Source: Clostridia bacterium
GTDB lineage: Bacteria > Bacillota > Clostridia > Oscillospirales > Acutalibacteraceae
Reading direction: 5' to 3'
NCBI GenBank assembly: GCA_017429345.1
Contig: JAFRPB010000034.1
Span: 1 to 47,293 of the forward strand
DNA: 47,293 bases
Position 1 is the stretch's first letter. Each line of letters starts with the position of its first letter. The position numbers were made by a program, and so were the translations under genes. Below, in pieces: positions 1-7,400 of the stretch. Below the pieces are notes generated by a model. It had not been told where the DNA came from and made no database searches. It saw only the letters and a list, made by a program, of their open reading frames with translations.

Positions 1-40
1 AACGGCTGACATCTGACTTCTTTTCACTGGAAAAAATCAT
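1..40 (-). CDS. Possible start of a truncated leftward gene
   Basis: An ATG at 38-40 on the minus strand opens a frame that runs to the window edge (reads MIFSSEKKSDVSR). A purine-rich GGAAAG lies about five bases upstream, and a good leftward promoter lies at 155-183. Only 13 codons are visible, so no function can be given. It may be chance. Confidence 0.3.
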   Translation of the reverse strand, partial: MIFSSEKKSDVSR

Positions 41-154
41 GCATTCTTTCCGGTCTGGTTTGGTGTGCCCCTTTTCGGTTATTGAAAAAATTTCACTTTT
101 TTCTCATTTTCCTATTGACTTTTTGTTTGCAGACTCCGTTATTTTGGTAATTCT

Positions 155-183
155 ATTTTACAAAGAATCCGGCAAAAAGTCAA
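155..183 (-). promoter_or_regulatory. Leftward sigma-A promoter
   Basis: On the minus strand a TTGACT -35 (178-183) and TAAAAT -10 (155-160) are separated by exactly 17 bases. It points left, out of the window, towards the truncated start at 40. The -35 lies in one arm of an inverted repeat whose other arm (about 112-125) carries a second TTGACT facing right. Confidence 0.6.
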
Positions 184-228
184 TAGAGCGGGAATATCGT
201 TTACACGATCGGCAAAAAAACGCAAAAT

Positions 229-924
229 TCAGGTAATATCGAAATACCCGGCGAGCTTCTTGAACCGCGGTTCAAAAACAAAGAATCGATCGAGCATTTT
301 TCCGAACAGACCGATCAGAACGCCGTTGCAGGCGGTCAGAACGAGGGTGCCGACGCCGACCCCGACGAAGCTGTGAAACAGAAGAAGCGTCATCGCGCAG
401 GAGATCAGAAGAAACGCCGCGTCGTAGCAGATCTTGAATTTATTGCGGTCAAGGCCGAATTTTTCCGACACGCCCTTGACGAAGAAGTCGTAGACCTGCG
501 GATAGAAATAGGTGCGGAAAAACATCGCGATCGAAAGCGAGGTCATCAGCATGCTGAGAATGAAATAGACGATGCGCAAAGCCATCGGCAGCGATCCGGG
601 CGGCGTGATATCGGGATTGAAATGCGGGATCACGAGCCGCCAGAGGTCGAGCGCCGCGCCGTAGACGAGGCCGGTCAGGAACGAGCTGAGATAAACGAGC
701 TTCACCTTGCGCATCAGGATGCAGAACAGAACGATCAGCACGCCCTGCACGACGTATTCAGCCTGCCCGAAGGTCAGGAACGTAAGCTTCTGCGAAAGGA
801 TATACGCCGGCGCGACGATCATGGAAATGCCGAGATCCGCGCACGTCGCCATCGCGACGGAAAAGGAGATCAGCAATATCGCGAGGATATAATCGACCTC
901 CGAAGAAATCTTGATCTTTTTCAT
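229..924 (-). CDS. YczE/YyaS/YitT-family membrane protein (DUF6198-like)
   Basis: A 231-residue polytopic membrane protein of unknown role. About six hydrophobic segments are visible, near residues 13-31, 58-74, 78-97, 120-142, 166-184 and 190-210, separated by short charged loops. Length and overall pattern fit the YczE-like (DUF6198) group of Firmicutes integral membrane proteins, which has no established substrate. It is the last gene of the leftward group that begins with rplS and follows yraN after 15 bases, so it may be co-transcribed with it. The Shine-Dalgarno is weak (GAAGCCCGG). No terminator is obvious after its stop. Confidence 0.75.
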   Translation of the reverse strand: MKKIKISSEVDYILAILLISFSVAMATCADLGISMIVAPAYILSQKLTFLTFGQAEYVVQGVLIVLFCILMRKVKLVYLSSFLTGLVYGAALDLWRLVIPHFNPDITPPGSLPMALRIVYFILSMLMTSLSIAMFFRTYFYPQVYDFFVKGVSEKFGLDRNKFKICYDAAFLLISCAMTLLLFHSFVGVGVGTLVLTACNGVLIGLFGKMLDRFFVFEPRFKKLAGYFDIT

Positions 925-939
925 AAGTAAGCCGGGCTT

Positions 940-1293
940 CTAAAAAGCGTTCTCTATGTGATTGATCTTATACTGCGTCGGGTCCGTATAATACACTTCG
1001 ATGATATCGAACCGCACGGGCTTCTCCGCTTTATAGATCTTGCCGATCGCCGCGCCGGCGCGCTTTAGATTTCTCTGTTTATCAACGTCGACCGCCTCCG
1101 CCGGCGGCAAAAGCGCGTCGGGATTTCTCGTCTTGACCTCGACGCAGACGAGCCGGTCGCCGTCCTCGGCGATGATATCCGTCTCGGTTCTGCCGACGCG
1201 GAAATTCGTGTTCACGATCCGCCATCCCTTGTCCCGCAGGGCTCTCACGGCAAGAATCTCGCCCCACAGACCTGTCTTTCTCGCTTCATCCAT
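940..1293 (-). CDS. yraN: YraN family (UPF0102) endonuclease-fold protein
   Basis: A 117-residue protein of the UPF0102/YraN family, which has a restriction-endonuclease-like fold. Its cellular role is not settled. Visible family marks are the N-terminal 'GLWGEILAVRAL' helix, 'GRTETDIIAEDGDRLVCVEVKTR' (the D, E and VEVK pattern of the PD-(D/E)XK core) and 'FDIIEVY' near the end. I chose the ATG at 1293 because GAGG lies nine bases before it. The frame could also begin at a TTG at 1308 without a ribosome site. It overlaps the end of rnhB by eight bases, so the two are translationally coupled, as in many Firmicutes. Confidence 0.9.
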   Translation of the reverse strand: MDEARKTGLWGEILAVRALRDKGWRIVNTNFRVGRTETDIIAEDGDRLVCVEVKTRNPDALLPPAEAVDVDKQRNLKRAGAAIGKIYKAEKPVRFDIIEVYYTDPTQYKINHIENAF

Positions 1294-1900
1294 TGTGTTT
1301 TTCCTCAAAGTTTTTCAGAAACGTTCTGCGGTGCACGGGCGAGACGCCGTATCTGCGGATCATCTCATAATGCAGCGCCGTGCCGTACCCCTTGTGTTTT
1401 TCAAACTGATACTCGGGGTATTTTTCCGCGAGCGTCTTCATATAGCGGTCCCGCGAGACCTTCGCGACGATCGAGGCGGCGGCGATCGAATAGGAGAGCG
1501 CGTCGCCCTTGATGACCGTCTGCTCCGAAAAGCCCGTTCTCGGCGCTTTGTTGCCGTCCACGAGCAGAAGATCAGGGCGCGAAGACAGCCCTTCCGCGGC
1601 GCGCTTCATCGCGAGAAACGCGGCGTTCAGGATATTTATTTCGTCGATCTCCGCGACGGTCGCGATCCCGACCGCCCAGATCACCGACGGATCGCCCGTC
1701 AGCTTTTCAAAAAGCAGCTCGCGCTTTTTCTCCGTAAGTTTTTTCGAGTCGTTCAACCCCGAAACGTCGAACCCCTCGGGCAGAATCACCGCCCCGGCGT
1801 AGACGTCCCCGGCAAGAGGACCGCGCCCAGCCTCATCAACGCCCGCGATCACGGCAAAGCCGCGCGCGCGCGCCTCATTTTCGATATCAAAGCTTATCAT
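1286..1900 (-). CDS. rnhB: Ribonuclease HII
   Basis: RNase HII removes RNA from RNA-DNA hybrids and single ribonucleotides from DNA. The protein is 204 residues, normal for the family. The catalytic motif 'GVDEAGRGPLAG' near residue 20 supplies the first Asp and Glu, 'DSKKL' follows, 'LLVDGNKAP' supplies a further Asp, and 'AAASIVAKVSRD' with 'HKGYGT' completes the conserved core. The start has GGAGAAG upstream. It sits 17 bases after rbgA and overlaps yraN, forming a compact leftward operon. Confidence 0.95.
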   Translation of the reverse strand: MISFDIENEARARGFAVIAGVDEAGRGPLAGDVYAGAVILPEGFDVSGLNDSKKLTEKKRELLFEKLTGDPSVIWAVGIATVAEIDEINILNAAFLAMKRAAEGLSSRPDLLLVDGNKAPRTGFSEQTVIKGDALSYSIAAASIVAKVSRDRYMKTLAEKYPEYQFEKHKGYGTALHYEMIRRYGVSPVHRRTFLKNFEEKHNG

Positions 1901-1917
1901 AATATCTTCTCCGTTTT

Positions 1918-2793
1918 TCAGACGTATTCCGACGGCTTCTCAAAAGAGATCCTGCCGAGCTTTCCCGCCTTGAACTCGTTTAAAAGCATATTCGCGGCGC
2001 GGTCGGTATCGACCTCTCCCCCGCCGACGAGCATCCCGCGTTTTCTGCCGATCATGCAAAGCAGCTCATAGGGCTCGATCTCGCCCTGCTGCGTTATTTT
2101 ATACCGCTCCTCGAGCTTTTCGGGATAGAGGCGGTATAAGACGTCCGCGAGGCGCATCGCCAGCAGCTCCGGGTCGAGTACGGAATCCTTGATGCCGCCG
2201 GTGAACGCGAGCTTGTCTCCCACGGCGGGATCGTCGAATTTCGGCCACAGCACGCCCGGCGTATCCAGAAGCTCCAGCCCCTCGCCGACGACGAACCACT
2301 GATTCGAGCGTGTAACGCCGGCGCGGTTTTCGACCTTCGCCTTGCTGCCGCCCGCCATACGGTTGATAAAGGACGACTTGCCCGTGTTCGGAATGCCGAC
2401 CACCATCACGCGGACCGGTCTGCCAGCCATGCCCTTTTCGGCGTTGCTTTCGATCTTTTCCCGGCAGACGTCCCGCACAAGCGCGCGGTATTTGTTGAGG
2501 CCCCTGCCGCTGCGGCAATCCGCCGCGAGCGCCGCGTGATGCTCGCGTTTATAATACTCGATCCACTGAGAAGTAATATTGTCGTCTGCAAGGTCGCATT
2601 TATTCAGAAGATAGATCCGCGGCTTGCCGCCGATGATCTCGTCAAGCTCCGGGTTCTCCGAGCTTTTCGGGACACGCGCGTCCAGAAGCACGGTGACCGC
2701 GTCGGTCAGAGGCAGAAGCTCTTTGATCTGACGGCGGGTTTTCGCCATGTGCCCGGGGAACCATTGAATGTTTTGTTTGATTTGTTCCGGCAT
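1918..2793 (-). CDS. rbgA: Ribosome biogenesis GTPase RbgA/YlqF
   Basis: A circularly permuted GTPase needed for late assembly of the 50S subunit. The motifs come in the permuted order: G4 'NKCD' near residue 65, G1 'GIPNTGKSS' near residue 130, then G3 'DTPG' near residue 178. The N-terminus 'IQWFPGHMAKTRR' is the family hallmark. At 291 residues the length is typical. It starts right after the terminator that follows lepB, with GAGGT seven bases before the ATG, so expression depends on readthrough or on a promoter I do not see. It neighbours other ribosome and RNA genes (rplS, rnhB). Confidence 0.95.
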   Translation of the reverse strand: MPEQIKQNIQWFPGHMAKTRRQIKELLPLTDAVTVLLDARVPKSSENPELDEIIGGKPRIYLLNKCDLADDNITSQWIEYYKREHHAALAADCRSGRGLNKYRALVRDVCREKIESNAEKGMAGRPVRVMVVGIPNTGKSSFINRMAGGSKAKVENRAGVTRSNQWFVVGEGLELLDTPGVLWPKFDDPAVGDKLAFTGGIKDSVLDPELLAMRLADVLYRLYPEKLEERYKITQQGEIEPYELLCMIGRKRGMLVGGGEVDTDRAANMLLNEFKAGKLGRISFEKPSEYV

Positions 2794-2805
2794 GATTTTA
2801 CCTCA

Positions 2806-2851
2806 TAAAAAAACAGTGAACAATTCCGGTATCGCCGCAACCGTTCACTGT
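2806..2851 (-). terminator. Intrinsic terminator after lepB
   Basis: On the minus strand ACAGTGAAC (2843-2851) pairs perfectly with GTTCACTGT (2813-2821), with an inner CGGT/ACCG pairing. Seven U residues follow (2806-2812). The rbgA ribosome site begins within a few bases of the U tract, so this also acts as an internal brake between lepB and rbgA. Confidence 0.85.
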
Positions 2852-2865
2852 ATTCTGTATCGTTT

Positions 2866-3579
2866 TCAGTTCGCCTGCACGGACTCGCGGAAGGATTTGT
2901 TGATATCCCAGTTGCCGAACGGAAGGATCCTGCAGATCGCCTTGCCGAGGATATACTCCTCACGGCAGAAGCCCACGTCGAGCGAGCGGCTGTCGGTGGA
3001 ACCGTTCCGGTTGTCGCCCATCATGAACACATAGCCGTAGGGCACCGTCAGCGGGAACGTCTGATCTCGCCCGGAACGCCGCGTTGTAGGTTCCATAACA
3101 TATCCCGTCTCCTCAAGCGCCTTGCCGTCGACGTAGACGATACCGAGATTGAAATCGATATCCACCGTCTGCCCGCCGACCGCGATCACGCGTTTGACAA
3201 GCGGCTCGTTGAAGATCGTCGGCGGATAAGAGATGATGATATCGCCGTACTCCGGCCCGTTGTAGATCGGCGTAACGAGAAGCCAGTCCTTCGCGTGCAG
3301 CGTAGGCTCCATCGAAGAGCCCTCGACGCCCACGGGACGAACGATAAACACGAAGATGATCGCGATCGCCGTCAGCGCGGCGACGAATACGGAAGCGATC
3401 TCGATCAGGCTGCCGGCAAGAGAAAACTCAACCTGCTCCTCATCGGGATTATTCCCGGCCTTTGCTTTCTTGTTTCTTTTTTTGCCGCGGGTCACGCCGA
3501 CCTCCGGCGCGGCGGCAGACGCGTTTATTATATTATCGTTTTCAGGGATGCCCTGTTCGGTAATGTTATTATCATCCAT
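2866..3579 (-). CDS. lepB: Signal peptidase I
   Basis: A type I signal peptidase that cleaves secretory signal peptides at the outer face of the membrane. With the start at 3579 (AAAGGGGA upstream) it has 237 residues: an acidic then lysine-rich cytosolic tail (1-50), one membrane segment (about 57-80), the catalytic serine in 'GSSMEPTL' (Ser89) and the general-base lysine in 'LVKRVIAVGG' (Lys129). 'GDNRNGSTDSR' is the conserved box E. The frame stays open 27 codons upstream, but that part crosses the rplS terminator and is unlikely to be translated. It lies between rplS and rbgA, a common Firmicutes order. Confidence 0.95.
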   Translation of the reverse strand: MDDNNITEQGIPENDNIINASAAAPEVGVTRGKKRNKKAKAGNNPDEEQVEFSLAGSLIEIASVFVAALTAIAIIFVFIVRPVGVEGSSMEPTLHAKDWLLVTPIYNGPEYGDIIISYPPTIFNEPLVKRVIAVGGQTVDIDFNLGIVYVDGKALEETGYVMEPTTRRSGRDQTFPLTVPYGYVFMMGDNRNGSTDSRSLDVGFCREEYILGKAICRILPFGNWDINKSFRESVQAN

Positions 3580-3619
3580 ATTCTCGCATTCCCCTTTCTG
3601 AGAATTACCCCCGAAAACC

Positions 3620-3643
3620 AAAAAGGGAGCGAGAAACGCTCCC
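3620..3643 (-). terminator. Intrinsic terminator after rplS
   Basis: On the minus strand GGGAGCG, a five-base loop and CGCTCCC form a perfect 7-bp stem followed by five U residues (3620-3624). It lies between rplS and lepB. Confidence 0.85.
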
Positions 3644-3707
3644 TCCGGTTGTCGGTACACAGAGGGTAGGTACCCTGTGCTGAAAATGACACGCAGATAA
3701 AGACCGG

Positions 3708-4052
3708 TCAGCGGATAACTTCCTTGACCTTCGCGGCTTTACCGACTCTGTCGCGCAGATAATAAAGCTTCGCTCTGCGGACATGACCGTGTCTGACGAC
3801 GTCGACCTTCGCCACATTGGGAGAATGGATCGGGAAAACTCTTTCAACGCCGACGCCGAAGGAAAGACGGCGGACGGTGAAGGTTTCGGAAACGCCGCCG
3901 CCCTTGCGCGCGATCACGGTGCCCTCGAAGACCTGAATTCTCTCTCTCTCGCCTTCACGGATCTTCACGTGTACTCTCACGGTATCACCGATGTCAAACT
4001 GCGGAGCGTCGCTCTTGATGCTGGACTCGGCGATCATTTTCAAAGCGTCCAT
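3708..4052 (-). CDS. rplS: 50S ribosomal protein L19
   Basis: Ribosomal protein L19, at the interface of the 30S and 50S subunits. The product is 114 residues, the usual length. '[34 protein letters not shown]', 'TFTVRR' and the C-terminal '[20 protein letters not shown]' are diagnostic. The ATG at 4052 follows GGAGG by nine bases. Thirteen more codons are open upstream but have no ribosome site. A sigma-A promoter with an extended -10 lies at 4186-4214, giving a 5' leader of roughly 125 bases, long enough for an autoregulatory leader, although I could not recognise a defined L19 leader motif. Confidence 0.97.
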   Translation of the reverse strand: MDALKMIAESSIKSDAPQFDIGDTVRVHVKIREGERERIQVFEGTVIARKGGGVSETFTVRRLSFGVGVERVFPIHSPNVAKVDVVRHGHVRRAKLYYLRDRVGKAAKVKEVIR

Positions 4053-4185
4053 AATAATACCTCCAGATTTTTTCAGCCGTTCATTCCCCACCGGCGTCGG
4101 AGGACAGAGGACCGACCGCTTTAATGTAATTTCAGCGTTACACTAAACGCCGCCCCGGACAAAGGGCGCAAAGAACGCTTGTTAT

Positions 4186-4214
4186 ATAATATCACAGGAA
4201 TATCAAATATGCAA
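4186..4214 (-). promoter_or_regulatory. rplS promoter
   Basis: On the minus strand TTGCAT (4209-4214), a 17-base spacer and TATTAT (4186-4191). The -10 is preceded by TGA, which makes it an extended -10. Confidence 0.75.
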
Positions 4215-4248
4215 TACCCAATTTTATTTTTTTTTCGGATACGGGATT

Positions 4249-4319
4249 CGAGAATCGAGAATCGAGAAACGAGATGCGCGGCTTCGCTGCAGAGATGAGA
4301 GATAAGGGATAAGAGATAA
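4249..4319. repeat. Two short 7-bp repeat arrays (CGAGAAT and GAGATAA)
   Basis: Four units of CGAGAAT/CGAGAAA/CGAGATG run from 4249 to 4276. Four units of GAGATGA/GAGATAA/GGGATAA run from 4292 to 4319. Between them is the small GC hairpin-like stretch gcggcttcgctgc. Period is exactly seven in both. Confidence 0.8.
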
Positions 4320-4384
4320 GAAGCGCAGGACGGCGTATTGCGTACCGGATTCACGATCTCACGAATGCCGACTGACAAATAACG

Positions 4385-4426
4385 ATTCCACATCTCACCT
4401 CTCACATCTCACATTTCACATCTCAC
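4385..4426. repeat. 7-bp repeat array at the 3' end of the giant secreted protein gene
   Basis: Six contiguous heptads on the plus strand: ATTCCAC, ATCTCAC, CTCTCAC, ATCTCAC, ATTTCAC, ATCTCAC. In the sense of the upstream gene the unit is GTGAGAT. The last unit overlaps the stop codon (4426-4428) by one base, so the array begins exactly at the gene end. Confidence 0.85.
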
Positions 4427-7400
4427 TATTTCACGATCTTCACGCTCTTCGCGCTGCTCCACGCGGAGTAATACTTGACGCTTGAAACGGTCTTGTATGC
4501 TCTGACGCGAACATAGTATGTGCTGCCCTTCGTCAGGCTCGCGATCGTTTTGGAAAGCGTCGAAGCGCCGCTGACCGTGACGGTCTTCGCGCTTGTGAAC
4601 TTGCTGTTCGTCGCGTACTGGATCTGATAACCCGTCGCCTTGGCGTTCTGCGCCCACTTGACGGTCATTGAGCCCGCTGCGGAGTTCGTGACGCTCGAGA
4701 TCGCAACGCCGGTCAGACGATAGGTCGCTTTTGCGGTATATGCGCTCTTCGTCGTGCCTTTGTACGCCTTGACGATGTAAGTGTATTTCACACCGTTTTT
4801 ATCCTTGACCGCCGTATCAGTAAACGTAACCGTCGCGGTGTCAGTGATCTTCTTCACGAGCGAATAGCTGCCCGAACCGGCTTTTCTGTAGACATAATAG
4901 CCCGTCGCGCCGGTAACCTTTGTCCATTTGACATAGATCCCGCTCGCGATATTCGTCAGCGTCGGCTTTACCGCAGAAAGACGCGTCATGCTCTTCGCCG
5001 TATACGCGCCCTTCGTTGTGCTCTTGTAGGCGCGCACGGCGTAGGTATACTTCGTGCCGGAAACCGCGGTTGTATCGGTATAGGTCAGCGTATCGGCGCC
5101 GACGATCTTCTTGAGCGTCGTGTAGCTGCCGGAGCCGGTCTTGCGGAATACGTAGTAGCCGTCGGCGCCCGCGACTTTCGTCCAAGTCAGCGTCATTCCG
5201 GTCTTGCCGTTCGCGAGGGTCGGGGTGATCGGCGCAAGGCAGGTGATCGACTTCGCCGTGTAGGTTCCTCTTTCCGTGCCGCGGTAGGATTTCACGCAGT
5301 AGGTGTATTTCGTGCCGGGCTCGGCGGACGTGTCGGTATAAGTCAACGTCGTATTCGAGGTGATCTTTCTGATCGCTTTATATGAGGTCGAGGCGGTCTT
5401 GCGGTAGACGTAGTAGCCGGTCGCGTTCGCGTCCTGCGCCCAGGTAAGCTTGATACCCGTGGTCACATTCTCCGCCGTAACGGCGATCTTTGCGAGGGCT
5501 TTCGGGATCGCCTCGGTCTTCGTCTCGCCGCAGACGGTGCAGGTGTAGGTCTTTACGCCCGTCGCGGTCGTCGTCGCGGCGGTCGTCACAACGCCGCCGT
5601 CCCAGGTGTGCTCAGTGTGCCTACCGTGCATTAAGTCGACAAAGAAGGTGTTCTCATTATTTTTTGTATAGTATTCTTCTTCCGCCGTAACAGCTTTAAA
5701 GACGATCGTGTTTGCTGTCCCGCCGAGCAGCTCTTCCGTTATCGGAATCAAGCGGATAAATCTGTCTCCTGTCTGCAATTCGCCGAGATCGAAGCTCTGC
5801 GCGGGCGTCTGGGCGTCGCCGATATACATCTCCAGTGTCCCACTGTTCGCGGACGCGCCGTTATTAACGACGTTCACCGCCACAGACCGGCTCTCGCCGA
5901 TGCTGATCAATTCAGCGGAAACGTCAATATCTGCATAGCCGAGTGTTACGGTCTGTTCGTCCTGCGTATATTCCCCGTTTTCATCCGTTGCGATCACACA
6001 GACGGAATACGCCTGCTTTGTTACGGCTTCGTTGAACACTGCTTCGGTTTCGACCATCGCCGTTTTGCCGGACAAAATTGCAATTTTCCGTTCGTCGTTG
6101 CAGATGACCGTGCCGTCCTCGCCGGTGATCGTAACGCGAACGCTCTCGATCGCGGCGGTGCCGCGGTTCGTTATTACGACGTTGACCGGCAGCTCCGCAT
6201 CCTCTGCGACGAGGGCTTGATCGAAGTCAACCGCTTCGATCGTGATTTCGCTTTGCTCCCCGGCGGTCATCCACGCCAGCGTGCAGTCGTCGTCAACGGC
6301 ATCCTCCGTCACGGTGACGTTTTTGATCGACATGACGAAAATCTCGTTTCCGGCGACCATCGCGCCGGAAAGGCAGTCGATATATCCGGACTGCGCCGTC
6401 AGCGGAACGCCGCCGATCGCGCCGTCGTCTCTCAGGAACGCTGTAAAAATCTGTGAACTGTCGCTATCCGCGGCAAGATAAGCAACACGTTCGCCGTCAA
6501 TCAGATATTTATCGGTAAAGCCGTTCAACTCATAGGAAACAAGCGTCGGCTCCACGAGCTCCTCCGTTTTATATAACGCGCCGTCGCCGTACCAGTAAAG
6601 CCCGTTGCCGCTGAACGTCGGGTTGGAAAGCGTTCCAGACGCAAAACAAAACGTATTCTCTCCCGCCTTCACAAACAGCGAACGGTCGTCCGTTGTGGCA
6701 AGGTCGTTATCGCCGTCCGTAATATATGCGACGCAGATATTGTCGTCCAGAACGCCCGCTGCCATACCGACAATGCTGTTCATATTCTCTTCGAGCGTCT
6801 CAGGCGCGGACCACTCTTCGCCGTCAAAGACGCTGCGCATGAGCGCATTGTCACCGTTCGCGCCGAACAGATCGGCGGCGGCATTCCGCTGCCAGATTGC
6901 GATAAGCTGACCGCCCGCGACCGCCAGCTCGGGGACGCTGTTAAAATACCCGGGCTCGGATAACACCGTGCCGTCGGCAAAGCTCTGCGTTGCGGGATCG
7001 AACCGCATCACGGTAAGGCTCTGATTTTCAATATAATCTTCAAGCTCCGCGTCCTCGGGCAGAACCAGCGCCGTATCGGCATAAATCGCCCACAAATCCG
7101 CGCCGTCACAATAAACATAGGGCGTTGCGTCTGCGGTGTCATTGTCGTCGAGCTTCCGTGGCTCGGACCACGATGCGCCGTCAAACACGGAATACTTAAC
7201 GACCGGAGCGTTGACCGCGGAGCGCGTCGTATCTGCGCCGACGAACAGCATCACCGCCGTATCGCCGTTCGAAGCGATCACGGGTGAGGCGTTACGGTAG
7301 GCATTCTCCTGCAGGATCCTCAACTGATTTGTCGCAAGTGCGGAAGCCTTACGCGGGCCGCCGGAGGCATTTCCGCCGTTCCACACGCCCTGTTCGCCCA

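Larger units (their letters stand above)
4053..4425. other. Intergenic region with three short heptad arrays
   Basis: This 373-base gap between rplS and the giant secreted protein holds no credible gene. It contains the rplS leader and promoter (4053-4214), a T-rich stretch (about 4221-4236), and three different 7-bp tandem arrays: CGAGAAT-type at 4249-4276, GAGATAA-type at 4292-4319 and ATCTCAC-type at 4385-4426. Confidence 0.7.
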
